Part shown: one piece after another, positions 51,946 to 61,044 of the stretch
Numbering within the stretch: position 1 is the first letter of the stretch
Layout of the letters: each line of letters opens with the position of its first letter
Assembly (NCBI RefSeq): GCF_001421435.1
Contig: NZ_LMKA01000001.1
Location: forward strand, 130,385-194,384
Reading direction: 5' to 3'
Length of the DNA stretch: 64,000 nucleotides
Source of the DNA: Chryseobacterium sp. Leaf201
GTDB lineage: Bacteria; Bacteroidota; Bacteroidia; Flavobacteriales; Weeksellaceae
Translations under genes and position numbers: made by a program
The notes under the pieces: model-generated
Database searches by the model: none
Told to the model about the DNA's origin: nothing
Seen by the model: the letters and a program-made list of their open reading frames with translations, nothing else

Positions 51946-53076
51946 ATGAAAAGAATACCATCATCATTACGTAAGAACTGGGAACACAAACTCGAAAGTT
52001 TAGGGTTTGGCTACCATTCACTGGAAGGCCTGTATTGGGACGAAAGTCATTACTATGAATTTTCGCCGGATGAAATCAACAGGATTGAAAAAGCAACTGC
52101 CGAACTTTGGCAGATGTGCCTGGAAGCTGTAGACTATGTTATTGAAAACAATCTCTGGGACCGCTTCAGTATTCCTGAATATTTCCAGGATTATATTGTA
52201 ACAAGCTGGGAGGAAGACCATCCTTCAGTTTACGGAAGGTTTGATTTCGGTTTTGACGGTGAAAATCTTAAGCTGCTGGAGTTCAATGCGGACACCCCGA
52301 CTTCCCTGTATGAAGCTTCCGTAATCCAGTGGTACTGGCTGCAGGAAATGTTTTCGGATAAAGACCAGTTCAATTCAATCCATGAAAAGCTGGTGGACTA
52401 CTGGACGTATCTCAGAAAGTACATGGATCCGAACCACATTTATTTTGCCTCCCTCACCAATATTGAAGATGTCACCAATATCGAATATATCAGGGACTGC
52501 GCCACACAGGCCGGTTTCGATACCGAATTTATTCCCATTCAGGATATCGGCTGGGCAGAGGAGGTTGAAGAGTTTATCTCGGGAGACCAGTCGGTGATGG
52601 AATATATCTTTAAATTATACCCTTATGAATGGATTTTAGAAGATGGGTTTGCAGAAAAGCTGATAAGAAACGGATTCCGCTCGCAGTGGATTGAGCCCGC
52701 CTGGAAGATCCTTCTTTCCTCCAAAGCCATTCTGCCAATCCTCTGGGAAATATATCCAAACCATCCTTATCTGCTTGAAGCTTATTTTGAGCCTAAGCAC
52801 CTGAAGGATTTTGCGAAAAAGCCGGTGTATTCCAGGGAAGGAGCCAATGTAGCCCTGCACCGTAATAATATCCCCATTGAAACCAACAAGGGCGACTACG
52901 GAAAAGAAGGGTTTATTTACCAGCAGCTGTTTGATCTTCCGGATTTTAACGGAAATCATCCTGTAATCGGGAGCTGGGTAATCGGGCAGGAACCGGCCGG
53001 TATCGGCATCAGGGAAAGTATTCACCTGATTACCAATAACGAAAGTCGTTTTGTCCCTCACCTGATCAGCGGTTAA
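51946..53076 (+). CDS. Glutathionylspermidine-synthase-like ATP-grasp protein (YgiC/YjfC type)
   Basis: A 376-residue protein of the GspS synthetase family. YGRFDFGFDGENLKLLEFNADTPTSLYEASVIQWYWLQ near residues 90-127 is the signature, with an ATP-grasp body and GSWVIGQEPAGIGIRES at the C-terminus. Without the amidase domain of E. coli GspS it belongs to the YgiC/YjfC group, which is thought to form an amide bond with ATP, but not necessarily glutathionylspermidine. It is the third gene of the operon and ends in an 11-base overlap with a convergent gene. Confidence 0.85.
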   Translation: MKRIPSSLRKNWEHKLESLGFGYHSLEGLYWDESHYYEFSPDEINRIEKATAELWQMCLEAVDYVIENNLWDRFSIPEYFQDYIVTSWEEDHPSVYGRFDFGFDGENLKLLEFNADTPTSLYEASVIQWYWLQEMFSDKDQFNSIHEKLVDYWTYLRKYMDPNHIYFASLTNIEDVTNIEYIRDCATQAGFDTEFIPIQDIGWAEEVEEFISGDQSVMEYIFKLYPYEWILEDGFAEKLIRNGFRSQWIEPAWKILLSSKAILPILWEIYPNHPYLLEAYFEPKHLKDFAKKPVYSREGANVALHRNNIPIETNKGDYGKEGFIYQQLFDLPDFNGNHPVIGSWVIGQEPAGIGIRESIHLITNNESRFVPHLISG

Positions 53077-55150
53077 GCTTGTTTTTCTTCAGCCAGAATG
53101 ATGTTGACTGATAGGCAGAAATTGTTTCTTCAACAAGCTTCTCATTCCGGGCGGTGTTTTTCAGAGGTTTCTCATCAAAATACAGAGTAAACGCAGGGTC
53201 CAGTTTGTTTTTTTGCTGAAATAAAGCATATTGCTTTACTTTTCTGACTGGGGAAATTACGGTTAAATGGTTGTCTTTTATCAGCCCCAGATCTTCATAA
53301 GTGGCAATATATGCTTTCGGCCGGAATTCTTTACTGAACACGTCCTGGCCTAAAAATTCAGACTGATAGCTGAAATTAAGCAATCCGAAAAGGGTAGGCA
53401 TCACATCAATCTGTGACATTGTTTCTGTAAATTTCTGAGGCTGAATGAAACCGTCAGAAAAAATCATGGCGGGAATCCTGTATTTCTCTACCGGAAGCTC
53501 AACATCTCCTGCACTGGAAGCACAATGATCTGCAATGATAACGAATACGGTATTTTTATACCATTCCTGTTTTTCAGCCATCTTAAAAAACATCCGCAAT
53601 GCATAATCCGTGTATTTTACGCCGCCCTCGCGTGATTTTGCATCGCCGGGAATATCAATCCTGCCATTCGGGTAAGTAAAAGGACGGTGGTTGGAAACCG
53701 TCATCCAGTGATTGAAAAAAGGCTTTCCTGAACGGCTTTCCTGATTCATGGTCTGGATTGCCTTTTTAGCCATATCTTCATCTGCCACACCCCAGACATT
53801 GGCAAAGGTAATTTCTTCAGGCTTAAAATTATTGCGGTCCACAATTCCGTAGCCGTTTCCTGCAAAGAAATCCTGCATATTATCAAAATAGCTGTACCCT
53901 CCGTACAGAAACTTTACGTCATATCCTTTTGCACTGAAAACACTTCCTGTGGTAAATTTATTCTTATCATTTTCTCTTTTGATGATGCTTTCTCCGGCAG
54001 TGGGAGGGATACAGAGCGTCAGTGCTTCCAGGCCGCGGACTGTCCGGTTTCCGGTAGCGTAAAGATTGGTAAACATCAGGGACCGGTCTGCAAGGCTGTC
54101 TAAAAACGGGGTAAGCTTCTGGGTATTGCCGTAATGCTCCATAAAATCTGCAGAGAGGCTTTCAATGGAAATCAAAACAACATTTTTCTTTAATTCAGGC
54201 TGCCCGGAAATGATATTCCTCTTCAGAACAGGTTCTGAAAACTGACTTAAGAAAATTCTTTCCGCCCGTTGCTGGTTGATCTTCGGATAAAACTGAAAAT
54301 AATCCAGTTCGTTGTGGGTAAATGCCCAATAAAACTTCGGTAACCCGTTTGCCTGGATTTCTTCCTCAAAAACATTGCAGGCGGTTATTTTTGTCGTAAA
54401 ATGCAGGCCCAGTAGACTGATGCCTGTCAAAACTAAAAAAGATCCGAGTAATATAAGTTTCTGCTTCAGGTCCGGAAGCGTGAGAAGTTCAGCCTTTGTC
54501 TTTTTATAAATAAAAATTGTGACAGATCCGGCAACTGTAAAAATCGCCAGGAACAGGGGAACAACAGGATAACTTTCCATGATATTACCGATTACTTCAT
54601 TGGTATAAATGAGATAATCTACAGCAATAAAGTTATATCTCAGCCCGAATTCACTGTAAAAGAAATATTCGCTTACGGTGTTAAAAACAATTAACAGAAC
54701 ATACAGAAAAATAGTAATGAAATAAAAAATATTCCTGATTTTAACTCGTCTTTCCGGTAAAAGGAACATCAGTCCGAAGAAGAGTATTTTTAAACCGATA
54801 AATATCAGGGCAATTTCAGCAATTGAGCCGCCATATTGCTTAAATATATTATTCGGAATAAGAAGGATATACAGAAAAAGAACGGCCAATAAACCTAAGA
54901 TAGCCTGACCATATGGCTTCCTGTATTTTGAATCTGATAAAAACAGAAAGTAAAGAGCCAAGAAAGGACAGACTAAAATGAAAACAAAACAGTCATTAAT
55001 GAAGCCGACCGCGAAAATTTTCAGTATTTCCAAAACCCCGAAATGGGCTGTCGTAATGGGGTCAAGTAAAAATACGGTTCTTAAAAGTAAAGAAACAATA
55101 AGGTAAAAGCTGCCTAAATATAAAAAGGGCTTTGTTTTCTGAATGAACAT
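53066..55150 (-). CDS. LTA-synthase-type sulfatase-family membrane protein
   Basis: A 694-residue protein with five N-terminal membrane segments (up to about residue 250) and an extracellular alkaline-phosphatase-like domain. Catalytic residues are visible: Glu330 in ISIESLSADF, the nucleophile Thr370 in ATGNRTVRG, and the metal pair in VIIADHCASS. Relatives transfer phosphoglycerol or phosphoethanolamine to polymers or lipids. A Gram-negative bacterium has no lipoteichoic acid, so the acceptor here is likely a glycan, lipid or capsule. The 3' end overlaps the convergent GspS-like gene by 11 bases. Confidence 0.88.
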   Translation of the reverse strand: MFIQKTKPFLYLGSFYLIVSLLLRTVFLLDPITTAHFGVLEILKIFAVGFINDCFVFILVCPFLALYFLFLSDSKYRKPYGQAILGLLAVLFLYILLIPNNIFKQYGGSIAEIALIFIGLKILFFGLMFLLPERRVKIRNIFYFITIFLYVLLIVFNTVSEYFFYSEFGLRYNFIAVDYLIYTNEVIGNIMESYPVVPLFLAIFTVAGSVTIFIYKKTKAELLTLPDLKQKLILLGSFLVLTGISLLGLHFTTKITACNVFEEEIQANGLPKFYWAFTHNELDYFQFYPKINQQRAERIFLSQFSEPVLKRNIISGQPELKKNVVLISIESLSADFMEHYGNTQKLTPFLDSLADRSLMFTNLYATGNRTVRGLEALTLCIPPTAGESIIKRENDKNKFTTGSVFSAKGYDVKFLYGGYSYFDNMQDFFAGNGYGIVDRNNFKPEEITFANVWGVADEDMAKKAIQTMNQESRSGKPFFNHWMTVSNHRPFTYPNGRIDIPGDAKSREGGVKYTDYALRMFFKMAEKQEWYKNTVFVIIADHCASSAGDVELPVEKYRIPAMIFSDGFIQPQKFTETMSQIDVMPTLFGLLNFSYQSEFLGQDVFSKEFRPKAYIATYEDLGLIKDNHLTVISPVRKVKQYALFQQKNKLDPAFTLYFDEKPLKNTARNEKLVEETISAYQSTSFWLKKNKLNR

Positions 55151-55176
55151 TGCGTTAACGGTATATTAAATTTTCA

Positions 55177-55184
55177 CAAATATA
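55177..55184 (-). promoter_or_regulatory. -7 promoter box of the sulfatase-family gene
   Basis: The minus strand reads TATATTTG (TAnnTTTG), 27 bases before the ATG at 55150. Confidence 0.45.
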
Positions 55185-55306
55185 CTTTTTCCGGTGAATC
55201 ATTCAGGATAAAATTTTAAAACAGACGATTTATTTGGAAATTTTATAAATATTTAAAATTTTATTAAAATTATGATAAGTGCGTTTTAGATGTTTGTAAT
55301 AAAAAA

Positions 55307-55328
55307 AGAACTATAAAAATATAGTTCT
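55307..55328 (-). terminator. Terminator of the TPR-ribH operon
   Basis: Stem AGAACTATA / TATAGTTCT with a four-base loop, followed on the minus strand by a run of T residues, 25 bases after the ribH stop codon. Confidence 0.75.
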
Positions 55329-55352
55329 GAATTTTTAATCTGAATGCTGCTG

Positions 55353-55871
55353 TTACGAATGTCCGAAACCGATATTTCCTTTTTTATCCGAAAGGCTTTT
55401 TTTGAAATCGATCATTCTTAAAGCGGTTACGGCTGCTTCAACCCCTTTATTTCCCAGGTCACCGCCGCTTCTTGCAATCGACTGCTCTTTGGTATCATCG
55501 GTAAGTACACAGAAGATAGTAGGCGTATCTGTTAAAATATTACAGTCTTTTATTCCCTGTGCCACGGCAGAACAGACATAATCAAAATGAGGTGTTTCTC
55601 CGCGGATTACGCATCCGATTGAAATAACGGCATCATACTTCCGCTCTTTGCAAAGCTGCATGCTGGCGTAATTCAGTTCAAAAGCTCCCGGAACCGGAAA
55701 GAGTTTAATATTTTCAGGTTTTACCCCTTCTTTTTGAAGGATTTCCAGTGCTGCATCCCGAAGGTTGTAGGTTACAAAATCATTCCACTCAGAAAAAACA
55801 ATGCCGATAGAAAATTCATCGGCATTGTTTATATGAAGTGGCTTGTAATCAGAAAGATTAACTGTTGCCAT
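55353..55871 (-). CDS. ribH: 6,7-dimethyl-8-ribityllumazine synthase
   Basis: A 172-residue lumazine synthase, penultimate enzyme of riboflavin biosynthesis, joining a pyrimidinedione and dihydroxybutanone phosphate. VPGAFELNYA and GCVIRGETPHFDYVCSAVAQGI hold the substrate site, including the conserved His. The family forms 60-subunit or pentameric shells. It follows a TPR gene by three bases; no FMN riboswitch is seen. Confidence 0.93.
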   Translation of the reverse strand: MATVNLSDYKPLHINNADEFSIGIVFSEWNDFVTYNLRDAALEILQKEGVKPENIKLFPVPGAFELNYASMQLCKERKYDAVISIGCVIRGETPHFDYVCSAVAQGIKDCNILTDTPTIFCVLTDDTKEQSIARSGGDLGNKGVEAAVTALRMIDFKKSLSDKKGNIGFGHS

Positions 55872-55874
55872 TAT

Positions 55875-56582
55875 TTAGTAATATTTAGTCATTTCAATAT
55901 AAGAATCAGACATCCCGTTGTCATAGTCCTGGTATTTTTCGTCAATGGCAGAAAAATACTTTTTAGCATCTGCTTTTTTGTTTAAGCCTAATGCTAAAAT
56001 CCCTGCTTTTCTTGTAAAATAATACGTGGTATAAGGATCATCAGAAGCAGAAGCTGCTTTTTCCAATAGCTGTAAAGCATCATCATTTTTGTTAAGGCCT
56101 GACTGAGCATCTGCCATGGCACCGAACTTCATAGCCATCATCGTTTTGTTATCAGAAGAAAAATTATCCAGAAGATCATATGCTTCCTGGAATTTACCTT
56201 CCTTAAACTTTAAAATCCCTGCATTATAAGCAGAAAGTTTACCGATGTTTGTTGCGGAGTATTCATTATAAGTTCCCAGGAAACCTGGATTAGCAGCAGA
56301 TTTTCCTCCCAGTGCCTCTTTCTCTTTGCCTTCGGCAAGATTTTTCTGGGCAGCCAGGAAACTTTTTACAGCTTCAGCATTTTTAGGAGCTACAACAAAT
56401 TGTTTGTAACCGAAAAATCCCAGAACACCTAAAATAAGTAATCCGAAAACAATACCCAGCGGTTTTGAATATTTTTCAAGGAATCTTTCTGTGTTTAAAG
56501 CCTCTCTGTCAAGATCTTTAAAAAACTCCACCGTTTCTTTACCTTCTTGCTCGTTCTGAGCATTCTTTGTAAGTTTTGCCAT
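55875..56582 (-). CDS. Membrane-anchored TPR protein (YfgM-like)
   Basis: A 235-residue protein with an N-terminal cytoplasmic part, one membrane segment (about residues 45-65, FGLLILGVLGFFGYKQFVV) and periplasmic helical tetratricopeptide-like repeats (KFKEGKFQEAYDLLDNF, DAQSGLNKNDDALQLLEKA). The layout resembles YfgM, an ancillary SecYEG-linked chaperone, but function here is inferred. It is co-transcribed with ribH and has a full consensus promoter. Confidence 0.8.
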   Translation of the reverse strand: MAKLTKNAQNEQEGKETVEFFKDLDREALNTERFLEKYSKPLGIVFGLLILGVLGFFGYKQFVVAPKNAEAVKSFLAAQKNLAEGKEKEALGGKSAANPGFLGTYNEYSATNIGKLSAYNAGILKFKEGKFQEAYDLLDNFSSDNKTMMAMKFGAMADAQSGLNKNDDALQLLEKAASASDDPYTTYYFTRKAGILALGLNKKADAKKYFSAIDEKYQDYDNGMSDSYIEMTKYY

Positions 56583-56603
56583 AAATTGTTAAAAATTGAA
56601 ATG

Positions 56604-56633
56604 CAAATTTAATTGTTTCTGAATGATTTACAA
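56604..56633 (-). promoter_or_regulatory. Promoter of the TPR-ribH operon
   Basis: On the minus strand, TTG (56631-56633), a 19-base spacer and TAAATTTG (56604-56611) match both Bacteroidota promoter elements, 21 bases before the ATG. Confidence 0.6.
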
Positions 56634-56707
56634 AATACTTTGCAGGATTATTGATAAAAAAGAAATAAATATACAGGCTGCAATAAGAATTGCTAATGAT
56701 CAGCTGC

Positions 56708-56743
56708 AAAAAATGCCTTATAATTTTTTATGAGGCATTTTTT
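56708..56743 (-). terminator. Terminator of apt
   Basis: Arms AAAAAATGCCTTA and TGAGGCATTTTTT pair with one wobble mismatch; the minus strand ends in T residues, 14 bases after the apt stop. Confidence 0.8.
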
Positions 56744-56757
56744 ATGATGTTTAAAAT

Positions 56758-57294
56758 TTAATATTCCAGGATATGGTATACCTCTGCATTGAATTTTTTC
56801 AGTTTTTCTTCTCCGTTCAGTCCTTTTAAGCCGATCAGGAAACTGAACTGTGCAACGGTAGCGTCCTGCTTTTCCACTAATTTTGCAGCGGCTTCCGTAG
56901 TTCCTCCGGTTGCCAGAAGATCGTCATGAACAAGAACACGCTGTCCCGGTTTTATCTGCCCTTCACGGGTTTCAATAATGGCACTTCCGTATTCCAGATC
57001 ATATTTTTCCGCAATCACCGGCGGCGGAAGCTTTCCTGCTTTCCGGATTAAGATAAAAGGGACTTCAAGGGCTACGGCAATGGCGATCCCGAAAAGATAA
57101 CCGCGGCTTTCAATCCCGCATACGGCATCTACTTTTCCTTTGCTGAATGAAACAAGATCTGCAATAACGTCTTCATAAAGTTTCGGGTCAAGAAAAATAG
57201 GCGAGATGTCTTTAAACTGAATCCCGGGAACCGGAAAATCAGATACATTTTCAATTCTTTCTTCGAGCCTGCTGATGAGTTCCTGTGAAGCCAT
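56758..57294 (-). CDS. apt: Adenine phosphoribosyltransferase
   Basis: A 178-residue type I phosphoribosyltransferase that salvages adenine to AMP. RVLVHDDLLATGGTTEAA is the PRPP-binding loop, preceded by the flexible GSAIIETREGQI loop; FPVPGIQFKDISPIF near the N-terminus is the purine-specific hood. Length is standard. It starts four bases after the lipoprotein gene, so the two are one transcript. Confidence 0.95.
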   Translation of the reverse strand: MASQELISRLEERIENVSDFPVPGIQFKDISPIFLDPKLYEDVIADLVSFSKGKVDAVCGIESRGYLFGIAIAVALEVPFILIRKAGKLPPPVIAEKYDLEYGSAIIETREGQIKPGQRVLVHDDLLATGGTTEAAAKLVEKQDATVAQFSFLIGLKGLNGEEKLKKFNAEVYHILEY

Positions 57295-57298
57295 TTTT

Positions 57299-58504
57299 TT
57301 AAGGATTTATTTTATAGCTGGAAATTTTCCATTCCCCGTTTACGTTTTTAAGTCCGAAAGTCGCTTTTAAAGAAGTGGTCCTTCCGCTTTTATCCGTTAC
57401 GTCATAGGTCGCATTAACACTTGCTGCGTTGGCATTGGATAAATTTGAGGTAATGTTCTTTACACTTACATTTTTTACGGAACCGAAACCGGAGTTAGGG
57501 TTTGAAAACGATTCGTAGCTTCCCCAGTTCGGGTTGCTTGCTGAGCTGTAAGCGGCTTTCAGGTTTTGGGAACTTACGTTATTCAGAAATCCGGATACTA
57601 CATTCTTAGGATCTGCAGCCGGCTGTTTAGGCGTTGCAGGAACCGTTGCCGGAGTTGTGGCATTGGGATCTGTGGTTGCTCCCGGTACGGTTGCTCCCGG
57701 ATTATTCGGATCGATTACAGCAGGATCCTGCTCAACGGCCATAGAATCTACGACCTGCGGAACCGGAACTTTCAGTAATGAAGGATTCACATCCAACCCG
57801 ATCTTGGTCATTTTGAATGTTTTTCCTGTTGTTTTTACAGATACGGTGATGTCAATTTTGTTGTCTACCACTTTAGCTGCCGGAATGGATGAGAATTTTA
57901 AATTAAATCCTTTGAAATTATTATCCTGCATCAGGTTTTTCGCGGTAGAAAGCCTCACGCCGTTGCTGTATACTTCAAGTGTTGTTTCAAGGCCAGCTCC
58001 TGTAAATGCGATAGGTTTTCCTGAATTGTCAACCAGCCTCGGCACAATCTGGATTGCGGTAGGTGCTCCGAAGCCATCGTCTCCGGTAGGATTTACCAGG
58101 ATGCTCAGTGAACTGGCTTTTACATCATTCGGGTCGCTTTCTTTTGCTTTATCGTCACCGAAAATGTTCATTTCCCCTAATGACGGCGGCGCTGTGCTTG
58201 CCCATTCGATGCCGTTTTTCTGTGCCACCTGGTCTGCCATTGACAGGATTTCAGGAACTTTTTTCCCGTTGATCAGCTGTCCGAGCGCTTTAAGTTCTGC
58301 CACATCGCCGTCTGCTTCCACCCCGAAAGTTTTTAAAATGTACAGGGCTTCATTAAACTTGATCTGTTTAATGGTAGGAAGGCTGGCCGTCATATCATTG
58401 ATGCTGGACTGCAAAGTTTTGGTATTGGTAGCATCTGCATAATCTTTCTTGCATGCCGTAAAAAGCAACAGGCTGAAAATAAGCAGAAAAGAAAACTTTT
58501 TCAT
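57299..58504 (-). CDS. Large lipoprotein with C-terminal NTF2-like domain
   Basis: A 401-residue lipoprotein (lipobox LLFTAC, Cys18). The N-terminal part is helical, the middle is beta-rich (PTAIQIVPRLVDNSGKPIAF), and a proline/threonine/alanine linker joins it to the C-terminal ~105 residues. That segment begins KNVVSGFLNNVSSQNLKAAY and ends NGEWKISSYKINP, as in DUF4878/NTF2-like lipoprotein domains. The ATG at 58504 starts the signal directly and is preferred over an in-frame one seven codons upstream. Function unknown. Confidence 0.65.
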   Translation of the reverse strand: MKKFSFLLIFSLLLFTACKKDYADATNTKTLQSSINDMTASLPTIKQIKFNEALYILKTFGVEADGDVAELKALGQLINGKKVPEILSMADQVAQKNGIEWASTAPPSLGEMNIFGDDKAKESDPNDVKASSLSILVNPTGDDGFGAPTAIQIVPRLVDNSGKPIAFTGAGLETTLEVYSNGVRLSTAKNLMQDNNFKGFNLKFSSIPAAKVVDNKIDITVSVKTTGKTFKMTKIGLDVNPSLLKVPVPQVVDSMAVEQDPAVIDPNNPGATVPGATTDPNATTPATVPATPKQPAADPKNVVSGFLNNVSSQNLKAAYSSASNPNWGSYESFSNPNSGFGSVKNVSVKNITSNLSNANAASVNATYDVTDKSGRTTSLKATFGLKNVNGEWKISSYKINP

Positions 58505-58522
58505 TTTTAATTCGGTTTGCCA

Positions 58523-58530
58523 CAAATTTA
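58523..58530 (-). promoter_or_regulatory. -7 promoter box of the lipoprotein-apt operon
   Basis: The minus strand reads TAAATTTG, 19 bases before the ATG at 58504. Confidence 0.45.
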
Positions 58531-58555
58531 GTAAAACCTTTATTAATAGCAGATT

Positions 58556-59575
58556 TTATTTTTTGTTTTGTTGTTCTTTCAAACGGTCCTTAAAAAATGA
58601 ACTGAAAACGGCCTGCATATTCGGGAAGGAAGCGTCCTGCCAGTATTCGGTTTTGTACTGACTGATGTTCTTGTTAAATTTTACTTTGTCGGCAACATCG
58701 TTATCATCGGTAAAATCCAATTCTGTAGGATAGAAGTTTCTGTAGACAATTACCTGATTGTAATCGGGCTCGGTTTTATGTTTAAGCTTGATGAAGGCAA
58801 TTTCATTCGATTCCAGAAAATCTCTCAGGGTTTTATTTGAATCTTTATCGTACGAATGATTAATAATGGTTTTGATATCATATAACCTATAACCGAAAAG
58901 GGCCAGTTCTTTTTCCTGCAGTGCACTGCCGCTGATCTCTATTTCATCTTTTTTATTTCCTTTGAGTTCTTTTATGGTTGCCTGTTTACTTTTAAACTCT
59001 TCAATATTGCCTGCATTCTTCAGGCCCGGAAGATCCAGGAAGCTGTTGTAGTCCCAAGATCCTGTCTCCTTTCTGTCATTTGATGCATTTTCTAACCTGA
59101 AAACACGGTACTGTTCGATATTGGTGCTTTTTACTTTTTTAGTTTTATTATCGAAAACGTAAGTGACAATGCCGTCAACATAACAATTCAGATTATTATT
59201 TAAAGTAACATATGCATTGAAATTTCCTTTAACGAAAGCATATTTTGCAGGTTTGTTATTTTTTATAACAACCGGTTCGATATCCTTTACCCTGTCATTT
59301 AATTGTACGATCTCTTTATCCAGTTCAGCATAAGAAAATGTTCCCAGCAATACATTGTCATACACCAGCTGAAATTTTTCCTGTGAAGGGTTTAATAACT
59401 TCCGTTCTATTTTTCCGTCGATATCAGAATAGGCGATGATGCTTCCGTCTTTCCCGAAAACAGAAACCTTCGGTAATGGCTGCTTTGTTTTTTCTGAAAG
59501 GAAAGCCGTGTTTTGTGCGTTAAATAAGTTTAACAGCAGCACAAAGAGAAGAGCGAGCAATTGAGTTTTTTTCAT
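58556..59575 (-). CDS. Secreted protein with carboxypeptidase-regulatory-like N-terminus
   Basis: A 339-residue exported protein (signal ending LNLFNAQ, residue 20). AFLSEKTKQPLPKVSVFGKDGSIIAYSDIDGKIERKL has the pattern of carboxypeptidase-regulatory-like (CarboxypepD_reg) beta-sandwich repeats common in Bacteroidota envelope proteins. The rest is beta-rich with no known motif. It stands alone downstream of the Act operon terminator. Function unknown. Confidence 0.6.
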   Translation of the reverse strand: MKKTQLLALLFVLLLNLFNAQNTAFLSEKTKQPLPKVSVFGKDGSIIAYSDIDGKIERKLLNPSQEKFQLVYDNVLLGTFSYAELDKEIVQLNDRVKDIEPVVIKNNKPAKYAFVKGNFNAYVTLNNNLNCYVDGIVTYVFDNKTKKVKSTNIEQYRVFRLENASNDRKETGSWDYNSFLDLPGLKNAGNIEEFKSKQATIKELKGNKKDEIEISGSALQEKELALFGYRLYDIKTIINHSYDKDSNKTLRDFLESNEIAFIKLKHKTEPDYNQVIVYRNFYPTELDFTDDNDVADKVKFNKNISQYKTEYWQDASFPNMQAVFSSFFKDRLKEQQNKK

Positions 59576-59653
59576 TGTTTATAATTTTTAAGTTTATATC
59601 GAATCTACTATAAAGACAGCTCGGATTTAAAAAGGTTGCCTGTAAGCACAAAA

Positions 59654-59681
59654 AAAAGACTGATTAAATAATCAGTCTTTT
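59654..59681 (-). terminator. Terminator of the act operon
   Basis: A perfect 13-bp stem (AAAAGACTGATTA and complement) with a two-base loop, then a T run on the minus strand, 24 bases after the actF stop codon. Confidence 0.85.
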
Positions 59682-59704
59682 AAAATTTATCTTGTTACAA
59701 GTCC

Positions 59705-61036
59705 TTAGAAAGGATACTCATAAATTTCAGATTCATGAAGGTAAGGGTTTCCTGTAGGGATTAATTTAAGCTTAGCTAACGCTGAAAGCACGGTAAACAT
59801 AAATAATCCTGCTACGAATAGAATTGCTCCTGCAATTAGTAAGAATACCTCAGGTGTTTTCCAGTATGGCCCTACCGTTCCCGGCATTACCATGTTGAAG
59901 TAATCCAAAAGGTGTCCGCAGATCACTACGATTGCCATTACCGTTACTACTTTATAGTTCCTTTTGATACTGCTGCTCACCAATACCAATAACGGGATTA
60001 AGAAGTTAACAATCAGCATAGGCAAGAAAGTAGGAGAGTAGTGCTGGAACCTTCCGAAGAAGTAATTTACCTCTTCCGGAATGTTGGCATACCAATATAA
60101 CATAAACTGAGCAAACCAGGTATATGTCCAAAGCATACTTGTTGCGAAAAGAAATACCCCAAGGTCATGCAAATGGTTGTCATTGAACTGAGGAAGGAAT
60201 CCATTTTTCTTTAAGTAAACGCTTAAAAGGATAATTACCGCGATACCGCTTGAAAGACAGCTTACCATGGAATACCAGATATACATTGTAGAATACCAGT
60301 GAGGGTCAATAGACATCAACCAGTCCCAGGCCCATGCAGCTGATGCAAACCCGAAGAATGCAATATATCCTACTGCCCATCTGTAAAGCATCTGATATTC
60401 GGTTCTGGATTTCGTTTCATCTACTTTTTTAGACTGTGCCTTCAGTTTCCATGCGAAGAAAGATGCTCCGAATACATAGATCAGCGTTCTTATGGCATAG
60501 AAAGGAATATTTAAAAATATTCTTTTTTCAAACAGGAGCACATCAAAATGAGCGGACTCAGGGTCTGTCAATTCCGGATCCATCCAGTGGAACAGGTGCC
60601 CGATATGTGTGATATTCAAAATCATTAAGATGATAAGGATTGCACCTCCGTAAGGAATGTAAGAAGCAATAGCTTCCATTACCCTTGTAATAATGATCGG
60701 CCATCCTGCGTGTGCAGCATGCTGGATACAATAGAAGAATAATACGCAGCAGCTCACTCCAAAGAAAAATACAGCTACAAAATGTATTGCCGCTAAAGGC
60801 TGGTTGTGTACCTGAAGCTCCGTATGCTCAAGGTGAGCAGCATGATCCTGAGGACCCACCATTTCACTGGAATGTGTAGGAGCCGTATGACCGGAAGCAT
60901 GAACCGCTTCCATCATGTGTTCAATTTTTTCAGTAGTAAGTCCTTTGTTCAGAAAGAAACCTACAGCAAATAGAACTAAACCTACAACAAGAAGGATTAT
61001 AGAAGTTGATTTTAATTTTGGTGAAAAACTATACAT
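59705..61036 (-). CDS. actF: Alternative complex III subunit ActF (quinol:cytochrome c oxidoreductase)
   Basis: A 443-residue NrfD-like integral membrane protein with about ten segments and a periplasmic His-rich loop near residues 45-80 (HASGHTAPTHSSEM, QDHAAHLEH). Like ActC it belongs to the NrfD/PsrC family and forms part of the quinone-binding membrane core of alternative complex III. Last gene of the operon and directly followed by a terminator; no cytochrome oxidase genes follow. Confidence 0.9.
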   Translation of the reverse strand: MYSFSPKLKSTSIILLVVGLVLFAVGFFLNKGLTTEKIEHMMEAVHASGHTAPTHSSEMVGPQDHAAHLEHTELQVHNQPLAAIHFVAVFFFGVSCCVLFFYCIQHAAHAGWPIIITRVMEAIASYIPYGGAILIILMILNITHIGHLFHWMDPELTDPESAHFDVLLFEKRIFLNIPFYAIRTLIYVFGASFFAWKLKAQSKKVDETKSRTEYQMLYRWAVGYIAFFGFASAAWAWDWLMSIDPHWYSTMYIWYSMVSCLSSGIAVIILLSVYLKKNGFLPQFNDNHLHDLGVFLFATSMLWTYTWFAQFMLYWYANIPEEVNYFFGRFQHYSPTFLPMLIVNFLIPLLVLVSSSIKRNYKVVTVMAIVVICGHLLDYFNMVMPGTVGPYWKTPEVFLLIAGAILFVAGLFMFTVLSALAKLKLIPTGNPYLHESEIYEYPF

Positions 61037-61044
61037 TTCTTTTC

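Noticed and set aside
55872-55874. Possible FMN riboswitch before ribH
   Set aside because: Only three bases separate ribH from the upstream gene, and no RFN-element sequence is seen before that gene either.
57657-58442. 261-codon plus-strand open frame
   Set aside because: It is a shadow of the lipoprotein gene on the minus strand, which has a lipobox, a recognisable C-terminal domain and an operon partner.
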